The position numbers and the translations under genes are program-made. From assembly GCF_002831565.1 (NCBI RefSeq), contig NZ_CP025096.1, positions 1,961,027 through 2,025,026 of the forward strand: a stretch of 64,000 bases of DNA, written 5' to 3'. Shown piece by piece: positions 44,472 to 53,309 of the stretch; position 1 is the stretch's first letter; every line of letters begins with the position of its first letter. Below the pieces are notes generated by a model. It saw only the letters and a list, made by a program, of their open reading frames with translations, made no database searches and was not told where the DNA came from. The DNA is from Spirosoma pollinicola (lineage in GTDB: Bacteria; Bacteroidota; Bacteroidia; Cytophagales; Spirosomataceae).

Positions 44472-47327
44472 TCAATAAAATCCATCCTGACGCATCTTGG
44501 CCTTAACTCCGCGCATGTTGTACGTAAAGCTCAACATAAAATAACGCGCCAGCGATTGAATACGCTCGGTACTGGTGTAATTCTGCCCGGCATACTGCGA
44601 CACCACAATATTACGATTGAGCAAATCAATGGCCGATAGCCGTATTTCAGCCTTTTTGGCTTTTCCCAGAATATGATAAATGGCCGTATTCAAAATGGGA
44701 ATCTGCTGATTAAACGCCAGTCGCTCGTTTTTATAGGTTGTGTAATTGAACGACGTATTGATGTAAATACTACCGGGAAGCTTCAGATTCAGATCACCCC
44801 GAAACGAATTATTGTAGATGATCTGATTTTGGGTAGTGTTGATTGAATAACGAGTATCTGTAATGCTGAAGTTTGCATTTCCGTAAAACGTGATCCAATC
44901 CTTAGGCGTTAATTCAAGCCGGGTACCAAACGAGTAATTCTGATTATTGGTCTCATTCAATACCGTATTCACGCGCGTCAGGTTGTGCCCGAAATTCAAC
45001 TGTGAATTTAAGTTGAGGGTGGCTTTGGTTTTTTTGAGCGGAAAGCCAAAATCCAGATAGCTCCCTATGTTACGGCCACCTGTCAGGTTTTCGGGTATGG
45101 TCGTGATAATGTTCGTTTGCGGATCGACCGTTTGGCTGTAAATGATCTGGTTGACGTAGTAGGTTGTGTATATATTAGCCCAAACGTTCGTAAAACTGCC
45201 CGGATTGAAATAATTGAAATAGGCACTTACATTGTGGTTCAGCTGGGGTAATAAATTCGGGTTACCCCGCGTAACGACCAGTGGATTGCTGTTGCTCGTT
45301 ACCGGTTGCAAATCCCGCGACGAGGGAATTTGTACCCCTACATCATAGCCTGCATAGAGTGATTTATTATTTTTCAGGGAATAATTAAGGCCTACATTTG
45401 GAATCACCGTCGTAAACGTTCGGCGTATTGACTGGAGCGGCTGGTCCTGATCTCTGGCGAATTTTCCGTCAAGCTGAAATTGCTGACCAGCCAGCCCTGC
45501 CGATATGTTCAACCCTTTGAACGAATACCGCAAGCTGCTTCCCAGTCGATTATACAGGTAATTGTTTTTGTAGTATAAACTCAACGAGTCGATTCGCCTG
45601 CGGCTATCATCGAGGTTAACCACATCGCGATCAACCTCGTCATTACGCAGACTAAAATTATAGAATGTCTCCCAGGTAAACTTTTTGCCAAAAGGCTCCA
45701 CATATAGCAAATTGGCTTTATACTGGCTACTCCGCGAGTTCGTGCCCTGGTCCTGATTCAAGGAACGGAGCATATCATTGACGCTGGTTGCCTGGTAGAA
45801 TTCATTTCGGGCCTTTAGCAGTAAATCACCATCATTTTTGTTGATCTGATAGGTGGCACTTGCGCCGAAACTTCGCCCCTTCTTCTTGAACTTCAGCCGA
45901 TAAAGTGCGGTATTCGCCATGGCAAACTGATTTGCCGATGTGTTATTCAGCGTTTGACTATTTGTAGTTGGTATTTCACTGGTGGTTCCGGAATTCAGAA
46001 ACACACGTTGCTGACTTTGCAGATTACTATTCCCGGTACCAAATCGGCCATTGCTGATAACGACCAATGTCTGCATGGAATCGAGTTGTTTCTCAAACCG
46101 AAAGCTTACCCGGTGATTGGTATTTAGATTGGCCTGGTTACTGGTATCCGTTGTACGGAGCGAGGCAGATGCCGGCAAATAGCGTTTGTTTTCCCGAAGA
46201 GCATCTAGCTGTACCTGTGTTCGGTTGAAGTAGTAACTCGTACTGAGTTTCGTTTTTTTAGTATCGTAATTATAATTGATTCCGCCCGCTGTATTTTTCG
46301 AAAACCCCCGCCCATCACCCCCGCCTACCGGTACCGTCAGGCTTTCATTATCGTCGCCAAAGTAAATATATCGGTTGGCTCCGCTGAAGCCAAAATCAGC
46401 ATTATCGTTAAAATTAAAGGCATTACTTCCCCGAAAATCCTGATAATCGTTGAAAGATAGCCCTTGCTGGTTTGTATTATTGCCCAACAATAACGCCGAA
46501 AACTGCTGCTTGCTATCGAATTTATTATAGCTTCCTTTCGCGTCATACCGGGTTGATACATTATTGGAAGCGGGGCCTGCTCCCGCTGTAACTTTACCAA
46601 AACCCCCTTTTTTAAACTCCTCTTTCAGCTCCAGGTTAACTGTTTTCTCTTTCTTCCCGTCGTCAATACCAGTAAGTTTGGCCTGTTCCGTTTTGTCATT
46701 AAAGACCTGCACTTTGGTAATAGCCTCAGCCTGTAAGTTTTTGGTAGCCAGTTTAGGATCGTTGCCAAAGAAACTTTTCCCATCTACTGTCACCTTTTTT
46801 ACCTCCTGCCCCTGCGCTCGAATGTTGCCATCCTGATCGATCTGCACACCAGGCAGTTTGCGCAGCAAATCCTCAACCGTTGAGCCGGGTGGCACTTTAA
46901 ATGAACTGGCATTATACTCAATTGTATCGCCCTTAATGGTTAATGGGGCTTTTGCTGTTCTAACCACCACCTCCATTAGTTCGCGAGTAATGGGTTTCAA
47001 CTTCAATTCACCTAAGTCCAGAACAGCCTCGGTGGCGGGCTTAATAACCTGATTATAAGGAATAAAGCCGACGAAGGAAATTTTCAGTACGTAGTTTCCC
47101 GACTTTAAATTTTTGAACGAAAATGCACCATTATCACCTGTTCGGGTAAAATTCACCAGCGATGAATCTTTGGCACTCAGCAGCATGACTGTAGACGATG
47201 CCAGCGGTGCAGCCGACGTGTCGACAGCTCTGCCCTGTAACGTGAATCGAGCCGGACTGGTAGGACTCTGCGCATAGAGCCCAGCCGTTAACAGGCATAG
47301 TACGGCCAGTAAGAAGAAATTTTTCAT
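44472..47327 (-). CDS. Outer membrane beta-barrel protein with carboxypeptidase-regulatory-like domain
   Basis: A 951-residue protein: signal peptide MKNFFLLAVLCLLTAGLYAQ, CarboxypepD_reg-like domain (about 28-110: FTLQGRAVDTSAAPLASSTV, SGNYVLKISFVGFIPYNQ), a TonB-dependent-receptor-like plug (about 130-230: PPGSTVEDLLRKLPGVQID, VTVDGKSFFGNDPKLATKNL) and a large barrel of the outer-membrane protein beta-barrel family to the end. Typical of receptors paired with GLPGLI proteins rather than SusD. The GLPGLI gene follows after 19 bp, so they form an operon. A good -7 box lies at 47365-47372. Ligand unknown. Confidence 0.9.
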   Translation of the reverse strand: MKNFFLLAVLCLLTAGLYAQSPTSPARFTLQGRAVDTSAAPLASSTVMLLSAKDSSLVNFTRTGDNGAFSFKNLKSGNYVLKISFVGFIPYNQVIKPATEAVLDLGELKLKPITRELMEVVVRTAKAPLTIKGDTIEYNASSFKVPPGSTVEDLLRKLPGVQIDQDGNIRAQGQEVKKVTVDGKSFFGNDPKLATKNLQAEAITKVQVFNDKTEQAKLTGIDDGKKEKTVNLELKEEFKKGGFGKVTAGAGPASNNVSTRYDAKGSYNKFDSKQQFSALLLGNNTNQQGLSFNDYQDFRGSNAFNFNDNADFGFSGANRYIYFGDDNESLTVPVGGGDGRGFSKNTAGGINYNYDTKKTKLSTSYYFNRTQVQLDALRENKRYLPASASLRTTDTSNQANLNTNHRVSFRFEKQLDSMQTLVVISNGRFGTGNSNLQSQQRVFLNSGTTSEIPTTNSQTLNNTSANQFAMANTALYRLKFKKKGRSFGASATYQINKNDGDLLLKARNEFYQATSVNDMLRSLNQDQGTNSRSSQYKANLLYVEPFGKKFTWETFYNFSLRNDEVDRDVVNLDDSRRRIDSLSLYYKNNYLYNRLGSSLRYSFKGLNISAGLAGQQFQLDGKFARDQDQPLQSIRRTFTTVIPNVGLNYSLKNNKSLYAGYDVGVQIPSSRDLQPVTSNSNPLVVTRGNPNLLPQLNHNVSAYFNYFNPGSFTNVWANIYTTYYVNQIIYSQTVDPQTNIITTIPENLTGGRNIGSYLDFGFPLKKTKATLNLNSQLNFGHNLTRVNTVLNETNNQNYSFGTRLELTPKDWITFYGNANFSITDTRYSINTTQNQIIYNNSFRGDLNLKLPGSIYINTSFNYTTYKNERLAFNQQIPILNTAIYHILGKAKKAEIRLSAIDLLNRNIVVSQYAGQNYTSTERIQSLARYFMLSFTYNMRGVKAKMRQDGFY

Positions 47328-47364
47328 ACATAAAAAGGTAAAGGTTGACCAGGTGTTAGGATGG

Positions 47365-47372
47365 CAAAGCTA
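47365..47372 (-). promoter_or_regulatory. -7 box TAGCTTTG for barrel/GLPGLI operon
   Basis: On the minus strand TAGCTTTG fits TAnnTTTG and lies 38 bases upstream of the start at 47327. A TTTG 13 bases further upstream is closer than the usual -33 spacing. Confidence 0.5.
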
Positions 47373-47574
47373 AACGGAATAGAAACAAATGTTCATTCAG
47401 TTAACGATTTTTAACTAAATTTATAGTAGGCGATTTAGTTAAAGGTTAACTGCACTCATAATGAGTCACTTCCGCCATAAAGAGTTGCACGCACCAGCAC
47501 ATATGATGAAAACTTTCAACGGATTCCATATAATGGAAAAAACTTTTTAGGGAAAGGCGGTTTCAAGCTTCTTC

Positions 47575-48906
47575 TTACGACTCCAGCACATCCCGAATGG
47601 CTTTAGCTTTGAGCAAACATTCCTCCCATTCCTGCGCCGGGTCGGCATCGTAAGTAATGGCGCTTCCAACCGAGAAAGAAGCATATTGACGTTGAGCGTC
47701 GTAAAGCAGCGTTCGGATAACGACGCTGAAATCAAAATCGCCGTCGGGTGTTACAAAGCCCAGCGCCCCCGAATACACACCCCTCCGACTCACTTCCAGT
47801 TCGTCAATCAATTCCATTGACCGCACTTTGGGTGCGCCAGTCATACTACCCATCGGAAATGCATTGCGAATAGCTTCGGTCCACGAAACATTGGCGCGTA
47901 AGGTTACCGAAACGCTCGAAATCATCTGGAACACATGCTGGAAACCGTAAATACCAAATAGCTCATCGACGTGGACTGAGCCCGTTTCGGCCGATTTGGC
48001 GAGGTCGTTACGCACCAGATCGACAATCATTAAATTCTCGGCCCGCTCTTTTTCCGAGTTCAGCAGATAAGCACGCAGGGCAGCATCTTCTTCTGGCGTT
48101 TGCCCCCGCCGAACCGTTCCTTTTATGGGTTGCGACAAAATTTGGCGACCTGTTTTCTTTAAAAACCGCTCCGGCGACGCACCCAGTATATACCGATCAC
48201 CTAGTTTCACAAAACTCGAAAATGGCATAGGCGACCGTTCATTCAGCGCACGGTATGTGGCCAATGGGTCCAGGTGGGCGTTCTCTTTAAAGAACTCAAT
48301 ACAGTAGTTCAATTCATACACATCGCCCAACCGGATATGTTCCTGAATCCGGCGAACATTGGCTTGATACTCATCGGGTGTGACACGGCAATGGGTGCTA
48401 CTAATTGGGGCAACAGATGGAATAACCAGCGTAGCCATTGTCATGAATGACCGTAATTGATTCAGTAACGTGCTGACATCGCCTTCTCCCTGTATAATCA
48501 GCGCATTTCCTAAATCGTCGGATTTATCAAAATCGATAATCCACTCGGGTTCAACAAAATAAACGTCTGGAAACTGTAGCCGATCCAGGTTTCGGCTGTC
48601 CAGTTTCTCAAGTTGATTTTTAAGGTCGTATCCAAAATAACCCACCAGAAACGACGGCTTTTCGCGGTGTGCGTTTTGCAGTTCCTGAAAGGCATCTACC
48701 CCTGGCGCCTTCTCGCCCGAAAACGAAATGACCCTTTTCGCTCCGATAAATAGTCGGTTGGGAAAGGGGTCATTTGGGTATGGAATCCCATTATTTGTCA
48801 AAAATGCAACAAAACCGTCTTTGTGTGTCTGTTCAGTCACTGCCCAGGCCAGAGCCTGCCAACGCCAGCCCGGAAGGTCTTCGACAGACACACGAACACT
48901 ATTCAT
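47575..48906 (-). CDS. pabB: Aminodeoxychorismate synthase component I
   Basis: A 443-residue chorismate-binding enzyme of the PabB/TrpE family. C-terminal blocks: PMPFSSFVKLGDRYILGASPERF in part, QPIKGTVRRG, EKERAENLMIVDLVRNDLAK, FPMGSMTGAPKVRSMELIDELE and YSGALGFVTPDGDFDFSVVIRT. The lysine in PIKGT is the PabB-type residue (anthranilate synthases usually have PIAGT). PabB makes aminodeoxychorismate with a glutaminase partner for folate synthesis; neither the glutaminase nor PabC is adjacent. Its start codon lies one base past the stop codon of the NYN gene, which suggests translational coupling. Confidence 0.9.
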   Translation of the reverse strand: MNSVRVSVEDLPGWRWQALAWAVTEQTHKDGFVAFLTNNGIPYPNDPFPNRLFIGAKRVISFSGEKAPGVDAFQELQNAHREKPSFLVGYFGYDLKNQLEKLDSRNLDRLQFPDVYFVEPEWIIDFDKSDDLGNALIIQGEGDVSTLLNQLRSFMTMATLVIPSVAPISSTHCRVTPDEYQANVRRIQEHIRLGDVYELNYCIEFFKENAHLDPLATYRALNERSPMPFSSFVKLGDRYILGASPERFLKKTGRQILSQPIKGTVRRGQTPEEDAALRAYLLNSEKERAENLMIVDLVRNDLAKSAETGSVHVDELFGIYGFQHVFQMISSVSVTLRANVSWTEAIRNAFPMGSMTGAPKVRSMELIDELEVSRRGVYSGALGFVTPDGDFDFSVVIRTLLYDAQRQYASFSVGSAITYDADPAQEWEECLLKAKAIRDVLES

Positions 48907-48907
48907 T

Positions 48908-49927
48908 TTATGCAGGCAATAACCGAACGTCTACGGCAATATCTTTTCCTTCTGCATTACGGCCTAACGTGAACTCAACTTCATCATCTACCTGCAACTC
49001 ATTAAAATCGGTATCAATCAGGCTGGTATAGTGAAAAAACAGGTTATTAGGCGGATAATTTACAAAGCCATAACCCGTTTTCAGGCTGCGGATCGTGCTG
49101 ATTTTCCGGCCTTCAGGGTCTTCATCAACTGTGTCGGCGAGGTTATAGTTTGGCTCGTCGGATGGCAAATAGGCTTCTTCATAGGCATCGCTGGCACTAA
49201 GGCCACCAAAACTATGGCCGTTCGTGTAGGCATTACTATTGCTGGGAACGGCCGTGAAGGTTGGCCGTGCCTGTTGCTTCACAAATAAGTTTTGAATGAC
49301 AATATCGTTCCGACGGCTGCGGTCGTCGATAAGCCCGTGCATACCCACAGGGTACGAAACTTCTTCCAGCAAATCCTGCGACGTACGCGTTACCTGCTTT
49401 TCACCCTGCTCATTCAAAAATTCAAAATCCCAGCTTAGTACCATAATACGGGAACCAAGCGTATTAAGTTTACGAATGAGGGGAACATAGTCACCATCGG
49501 ACGTAATCAGTACGACAACATCGAATTTTTTATACTGAGCCAATTCAAATGCCTCAAGCGCGAGCCACACATCGATACCTTTTTCCTGACGGTAACCTTG
49601 ATACGTTTTAACGGGCAAATAATGCGTTACGACCCCTTCTGACATTAAAATATCATCGAATAACCGGTCATAAAATAATTGGTTACCCCGCTGATTTGCT
49701 TCGTGAGCATTCAGTCGACCTCTAAAATAATGGGCGTCTACAATCTGACATAACCGTTCATTTACGCCCTCTTCTTCGGCTACCTGCCGACGAATAAATG
49801 CGTGTAAACCCGAAATACTAATACGACTGCGACGTTCGTGAGAATAGTTATAATAATTGCTTACGTGTAGAAAATAATTTCCGTCATAAAATACCCCAAT
49901 ACGGGTTAGTCTTGATCCTGCTGACAT
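48908..49927 (-). CDS. NYN (LabA-like) nuclease-fold protein with cold-shock-type C-terminal domain
   Basis: A 339-residue protein. Residues about 8-200 form a NYN/PIN-like domain with the acidic set in RIGVFYDGNYFLH, YRQEKGIDVWLALEAFEL and VLITSDGDYVPLIRKL, predicted to bind metal and cut RNA. A linker (about 200-265, polar, low complexity) leads to a cold-shock-like OB fold (about 270-339: STIRSLKTGYGFVNYPPNNL, FFHYTSLIDTDF, DDEVEFTLGRN). The combination suggests an RNA-targeting ribonuclease or RNA-binding protein. First gene of a two-gene unit with pabB. Confidence 0.85.
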   Translation of the reverse strand: MSAGSRLTRIGVFYDGNYFLHVSNYYNYSHERRSRISISGLHAFIRRQVAEEEGVNERLCQIVDAHYFRGRLNAHEANQRGNQLFYDRLFDDILMSEGVVTHYLPVKTYQGYRQEKGIDVWLALEAFELAQYKKFDVVVLITSDGDYVPLIRKLNTLGSRIMVLSWDFEFLNEQGEKQVTRTSQDLLEEVSYPVGMHGLIDDRSRRNDIVIQNLFVKQQARPTFTAVPSNSNAYTNGHSFGGLSASDAYEEAYLPSDEPNYNLADTVDEDPEGRKISTIRSLKTGYGFVNYPPNNLFFHYTSLIDTDFNELQVDDEVEFTLGRNAEGKDIAVDVRLLPA

Positions 49928-50194
49928 GTTATTTACTAAGTGTTGTTAGGTGTACAGTAATTATTAAATTAATTTAAAGTCAGTTCTTCTATTACTGTTA
50001 TGTAGAGTTGGTATGAACGATAATAATACGAACAGCTTATTTTACAGGGACTTATTCAAACAGTACGGCAAAAAAGATAGCTGAAACGAATACATTAAAT
50101 GATGATATGGATATTGATAGGAAACAGTAAAACCAGCTAGGCAGGAACTATGTTACAAAAGTAGCATATTTTCGTTTGTAATACGCGGTAACCG

Positions 50195-50202
50195 TATCTT
50201 TG
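50195..50202 (+). promoter_or_regulatory. Promoter of hisB (TATCTTTG)
   Basis: TATCTTTG matches TAnnTTTG, 22 bases before ATG 50225; a TTTG lies at 50175-50178, 16 bases upstream, slightly closer than the usual -33 spacing. The same arrangement, TTTG, 16 bases, TATCTTTR, precedes the epimerase at 56699. Confidence 0.6.
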
Positions 50203-50224
50203 TCGAATTTCTATTATACATAGT

Positions 50225-51373
50225 ATGCAAAAGATAGTATTTGTTGACCGCGACGGAACGCTCATTGCTGAGCCACAGCCCGATCAGCAGGTTGACTCCC
50301 TAGCCAAACTCGACTATATTCCGAAAGCAATTTCGGCAATGCGTAAAATTGCCGAAGAAACAGACTATGAACTGGTTATGGTAACAAACCAGGACGGCCT
50401 CGGCACCGATTCTTTTCCCGAAGATACGTTCTGGCCTGCTCATATGAAAATGATGGACACGTTTGCTGGTGAAAATGTCAACTTTTCGTCCGTTCATATC
50501 GACCGCCATTTCCCACGTGATAATTCGTCTACCCGGAAACCCGGCATTGGTATGTTGACTCAGTATTTTGAGTCTCCCTATGACCTGGCCAATAGCTATG
50601 TCATTGGCGACCGGCTCACCGATGTTCAACTGGCTATAAACCTCGGCGCAAAGGCAATTTTATTCTTGCCACCCAACGGTCTATCGACTGTTCAGAGCGC
50701 CGATGTGGATGGACTGACAGAGGCTATGCAAAATGCCATTGTGCTTAAAACTAGCGACTGGGATGAAATTTATGAATTTCTTCGTTTGCCTGCCCGCACC
50801 GCTACCGTTGAACGCACGACCAAAGAGACTCAGATTCAGGTCGACCTGAATCTCGACGGGCGTGGTCGTGCCGATATCCACACGGGTCTTGGCTTTTTCG
50901 ATCATATGCTCGACCAGGTGGCGAAACACTCCGGTGCCGACCTTACCATACGTGTCAACGGCGATCTGCACATTGACGAACACCATACTATTGAAGATAC
51001 CGCGCTGGCGCTGGGTGAAGCCTACCGGCGGGCTCTCGGCGACAAACGTGGCATTAGTCGATATGGTTTTTTATTGCCAATGGATGAAGCACTGGCGCAA
51101 GTTGGCATTGATTTTTCCGGTCGCCCCTGGCTGGTCTGGAATGCCGAATTTCGACGGGAAAAAATAGGCGATATGCCCACAGAGATGTTTTATCATTTCT
51201 TCAAATCATTCTCGGACACAGCCCTTTGTAACCTGAATATTAAGGTAGAAGGCGATAATGAGCACCATAAGATCGAAGCTATTTTTAAGGCGTTTGCTAA
51301 GTCGATCAAAATGGCAGTTCGCCGTGATATTAATGAACTTGACAACATGCCGAGTACAAAAGGCGTGTTATAA
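50225..51373 (+). CDS. hisB: Bifunctional histidinol-phosphatase / imidazoleglycerol-phosphate dehydratase
   Basis: A 382-residue fused enzyme of histidine synthesis, carrying out the dehydratase and phosphatase steps. The N-terminal HAD-type phosphatase (about 1-165) has [10 protein letters not shown] with the nucleophile and acid aspartates, [12 protein letters not shown], and RKPGIGM. The dehydratase domain (about 200-382) has [33 protein letters not shown] and the C-terminal [15 protein letters not shown]. In the phosphatase, the segment [15 protein letters not shown] has aspartate, serine and threonine where the E. coli enzyme has the zinc cysteines. Other his genes are absent from the window. 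Confidence 0.95.
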   Translation: MQKIVFVDRDGTLIAEPQPDQQVDSLAKLDYIPKAISAMRKIAEETDYELVMVTNQDGLGTDSFPEDTFWPAHMKMMDTFAGENVNFSSVHIDRHFPRDNSSTRKPGIGMLTQYFESPYDLANSYVIGDRLTDVQLAINLGAKAILFLPPNGLSTVQSADVDGLTEAMQNAIVLKTSDWDEIYEFLRLPARTATVERTTKETQIQVDLNLDGRGRADIHTGLGFFDHMLDQVAKHSGADLTIRVNGDLHIDEHHTIEDTALALGEAYRRALGDKRGISRYGFLLPMDEALAQVGIDFSGRPWLVWNAEFRREKIGDMPTEMFYHFFKSFSDTALCNLNIKVEGDNEHHKIEAIFKAFAKSIKMAVRRDINELDNMPSTKGVL

Positions 51374-51379
51374 TCAAAA

Positions 51380-51410
51380 AACCTATAAGGTCTTTGTGAC
51401 CTTATAGGTT
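51380..51410 (+). terminator. Terminator of hisB, stem shared with susCD terminators
   Basis: AACCTATAAGGTC (51380-51392) pairs with 51398-51410 around a TTTGT loop; the T tract is short. The 13-bp stem is the same as at 10608 and 15927. Confidence 0.75.
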
Positions 51411-51429
51411 TAAAATCCAACCACTCTCG

Positions 51430-51437
51430 TATTTTTG
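51430..51437 (+). promoter_or_regulatory. -7 box TATTTTTG before the 33-residue peptide
   Basis: Perfect TAnnTTTG, 25 bases upstream of the small ATG at 51463. Supports independent transcription of the small peptide and perhaps the acyltransferase gene. Confidence 0.55.
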
Positions 51438-51462
51438 CGTCAGAATTCAACTGAAAATCGAT

Positions 51463-51564
51463 ATGGATTTATCAACACCTTTGACACTTCTGTTCTATGC
51501 AGTCCTTTTGATATCTGCATTCATCACTGGCCGCTGGTTAGAGCGCAACGACCGGAAGTATTAA
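51463..51564 (+). CDS. 33-residue single-span membrane peptide
   Basis: A short frame encoding MDLSTPLTLLFYAVLLISAF then ITGRWLERNDRKY: one hydrophobic helix (about residues 7-22) followed by a positively charged, polar tail. A good promoter box lies 25 bases upstream and no other gene occupies the interval. A hairpin of GTTTACG words starts two bases after its stop. Not recognised as a known family. It may be a small inner-membrane peptide acting on its own or in a complex. Confidence 0.5.
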   Translation: MDLSTPLTLLFYAVLLISAFITGRWLERNDRKY

Positions 51565-51566
51565 AA

Positions 51567-51662
51567 TGGTTTACAGTTTACGGTTTACGGTTTATGCTTC
51601 ACAGTTTTGACGTAATCGCTATCAACTGCAAGGCTAACCAGTAAACCGTAAACGATAAACCA
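51567..51662. repeat. Hairpin of GTTTACG words between peptide and acyltransferase
   Basis: Arm 51567-51588 (near-tandem GTTTACG words) pairs with 51641-51662 in 20 of 22 positions, with a 52-base loop. It begins two bases after one stop codon and ends ten bases before the next ATG. Confidence 0.75.
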
Positions 51663-51672
51663 CATTAATTTC

Positions 51673-52239
51673 ATGCTGAGTACCCTTACCCGTTGGTTAT
51701 TTAAAGTTTGGGGATGGCGGATTGCAGGTTCTGTTCCGATCGTACCAAAAGCGATTTGGACCGTTGCTCCGCACACAACCAACTGGGATTTTTTAATTGG
51801 TCTGGGCATTCGCCCAACCATTCATATCTGGATCCAGTTTCTGGCCAAAAGCTCCCTATTCTCCTGGTATTCAGGTTGGTTGTTTCGAGCCTTTGGCGGC
51901 ACTCCCGTTTACCGGGACAAATCGAATAACTTAGTCGACGCCATGGCCGACGTTTTTAACCAGAACGAGCGTCTTCATATCTGCGTCGCCCCCGAAGGCA
52001 CCCGCAGCAATGTATCCAAGCTAAAAACGGGTTTCTACTACATTGCCCTCAAGGCTAACGTACCCCTTATTCTGGTTGGCTTCGACTGGCCCCGCAAGCT
52101 CGTCATCCTGAGCGAGCCTGTCTACCTGACCGGTAATTACGAAAAAGATATGCTGCCTTTCTACCAGTTTTTTTCCCAGGTCCATGGCATCAAAAAAGAC
52201 TGGCTGAGAAAATGGGAAGCGACAGGTGTCGTTGAGTGA
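51673..52239 (+). CDS. Glycerophosphate acyltransferase-fold enzyme (PlsC-like)
   Basis: A 188-residue protein of the lysophospholipid acyltransferase family. The catalytic motif is in VAPHTTNWDFLIG (H-x4-D), the second block is FGGTPVYRDKSNNL and the third VAPEGTRSNVSKLKTGFYYIA, all as in 1-acylglycerol-3-phosphate acyltransferases. It is short, with only a weak N-terminal hydrophobic segment, so it belongs to the compact branch seen in many Bacteroidota and the acyl acceptor could be a lipid other than lysophosphatidate. Located after the 33-residue membrane peptide. Confidence 0.85.
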   Translation: MLSTLTRWLFKVWGWRIAGSVPIVPKAIWTVAPHTTNWDFLIGLGIRPTIHIWIQFLAKSSLFSWYSGWLFRAFGGTPVYRDKSNNLVDAMADVFNQNERLHICVAPEGTRSNVSKLKTGFYYIALKANVPLILVGFDWPRKLVILSEPVYLTGNYEKDMLPFYQFFSQVHGIKKDWLRKWEATGVVE

Positions 52240-52335
52240 ATCAACCGCTTTTGTATTAGCGTAGAATTTTATTCTTTAAGGTATCTGTGTAGATAAACGT
52301 TTCACATGTCTTTTAGGTAACTCATTCTCCCTATT

Positions 52336-53301
52336 ATGCAGAACCTCAAGATTGCTACCGCCCAATTTGAAAATGCCAGTGGCGATAAAGCTTATAACCT
52401 TCGTATCATTGACGCGCTCTCGGCAAAGGCAGCCCAACAAGGTGCTCAGGTTATTGCTTTTCATGAATGCTCAATTACAGGATATACGTTTGCCCGACAT
52501 TTAACAAAAGAGCAACTGGTTGATATAGCCGAATACATTCCCGAAGGCAATAGCATTCAGGCTCTCATTCAAATTGCGCGGGCAAATGACATCGTTATAC
52601 TAGCCGGTTTATTCGAGAAAGACCAGCAGGATCAGCTTTTCAAAGCCTACGTGTGTGTAGACAAGAATGGGCTTATAGCTAAATACCGCAAACTGCATCC
52701 CTTTATCAACCTACATCTACTGCCCGGCAATGAATATGTAGTTTTTGATTTATATGGCTGGACGTGTGGCATTTTAATCTGCTATGATAACAACATCGTT
52801 GAAAACGTCAGAGCAACTGCCTTGTTAGGTGCCGACATTATTTTTATGCCTCATGTAACGATGTTAACCCCGTCTACCCGGCCAGGAGCTGGTTTTGCAG
52901 ATCCCGCTTTATGGTACAACCGCCAGAATGATCCAACATCACTACGTCTGGAATTTGATGGCATGAAAGGGCGGGCCTGGCTTATGAAATGGTTACCGGC
53001 CCGAGCGTATGATAATGGCATTTACGCCGTTTTCGCCAATCCCATCGGTATGGACGATGACCAGCTAAAAAATGGTTGTTCGATGATTATCGATCCCTTC
53101 GGCGACATACTTGCTGAATGTCGCGAGTTGGATAATGATATTGCCATAGCGACCTGTACACCCGAAAAGTTGCAGCAGGCAGGTGGATATCGCTATCGGA
53201 AGGCCAGACGTCCCGATTTATATAGAGACATAATTAGTCAGGAACACACACCCGAACAAAAAGTCATTTGGTTGCAGGACGATGATAACCAGATAATCTG
53301 A
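52336..53301 (+). CDS. Carbon-nitrogen hydrolase (nitrilase superfamily)
   Basis: A 321-residue nitrilase-superfamily enzyme that hydrolyses a C-N bond of an amide, nitrile or carbamoyl compound. The Glu-Lys-Cys triad is visible in VIAFHECSITGYTF, IAKYRKLHPFIN and GILICYDNNI, and the further conserved ADIIFMPHV follows. Cytoplasmic, with no signal. The substrate is unknown; no pathway partner is adjacent. It ends eight bases before the stop of the convergent glycosyltransferase. Confidence 0.9.
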   Translation: MQNLKIATAQFENASGDKAYNLRIIDALSAKAAQQGAQVIAFHECSITGYTFARHLTKEQLVDIAEYIPEGNSIQALIQIARANDIVILAGLFEKDQQDQLFKAYVCVDKNGLIAKYRKLHPFINLHLLPGNEYVVFDLYGWTCGILICYDNNIVENVRATALLGADIIFMPHVTMLTPSTRPGAGFADPALWYNRQNDPTSLRLEFDGMKGRAWLMKWLPARAYDNGIYAVFANPIGMDDDQLKNGCSMIIDPFGDILAECRELDNDIAIATCTPEKLQQAGGYRYRKARRPDLYRDIISQEHTPEQKVIWLQDDDNQII

Positions 53302-53309
53302 TAGTTTAG

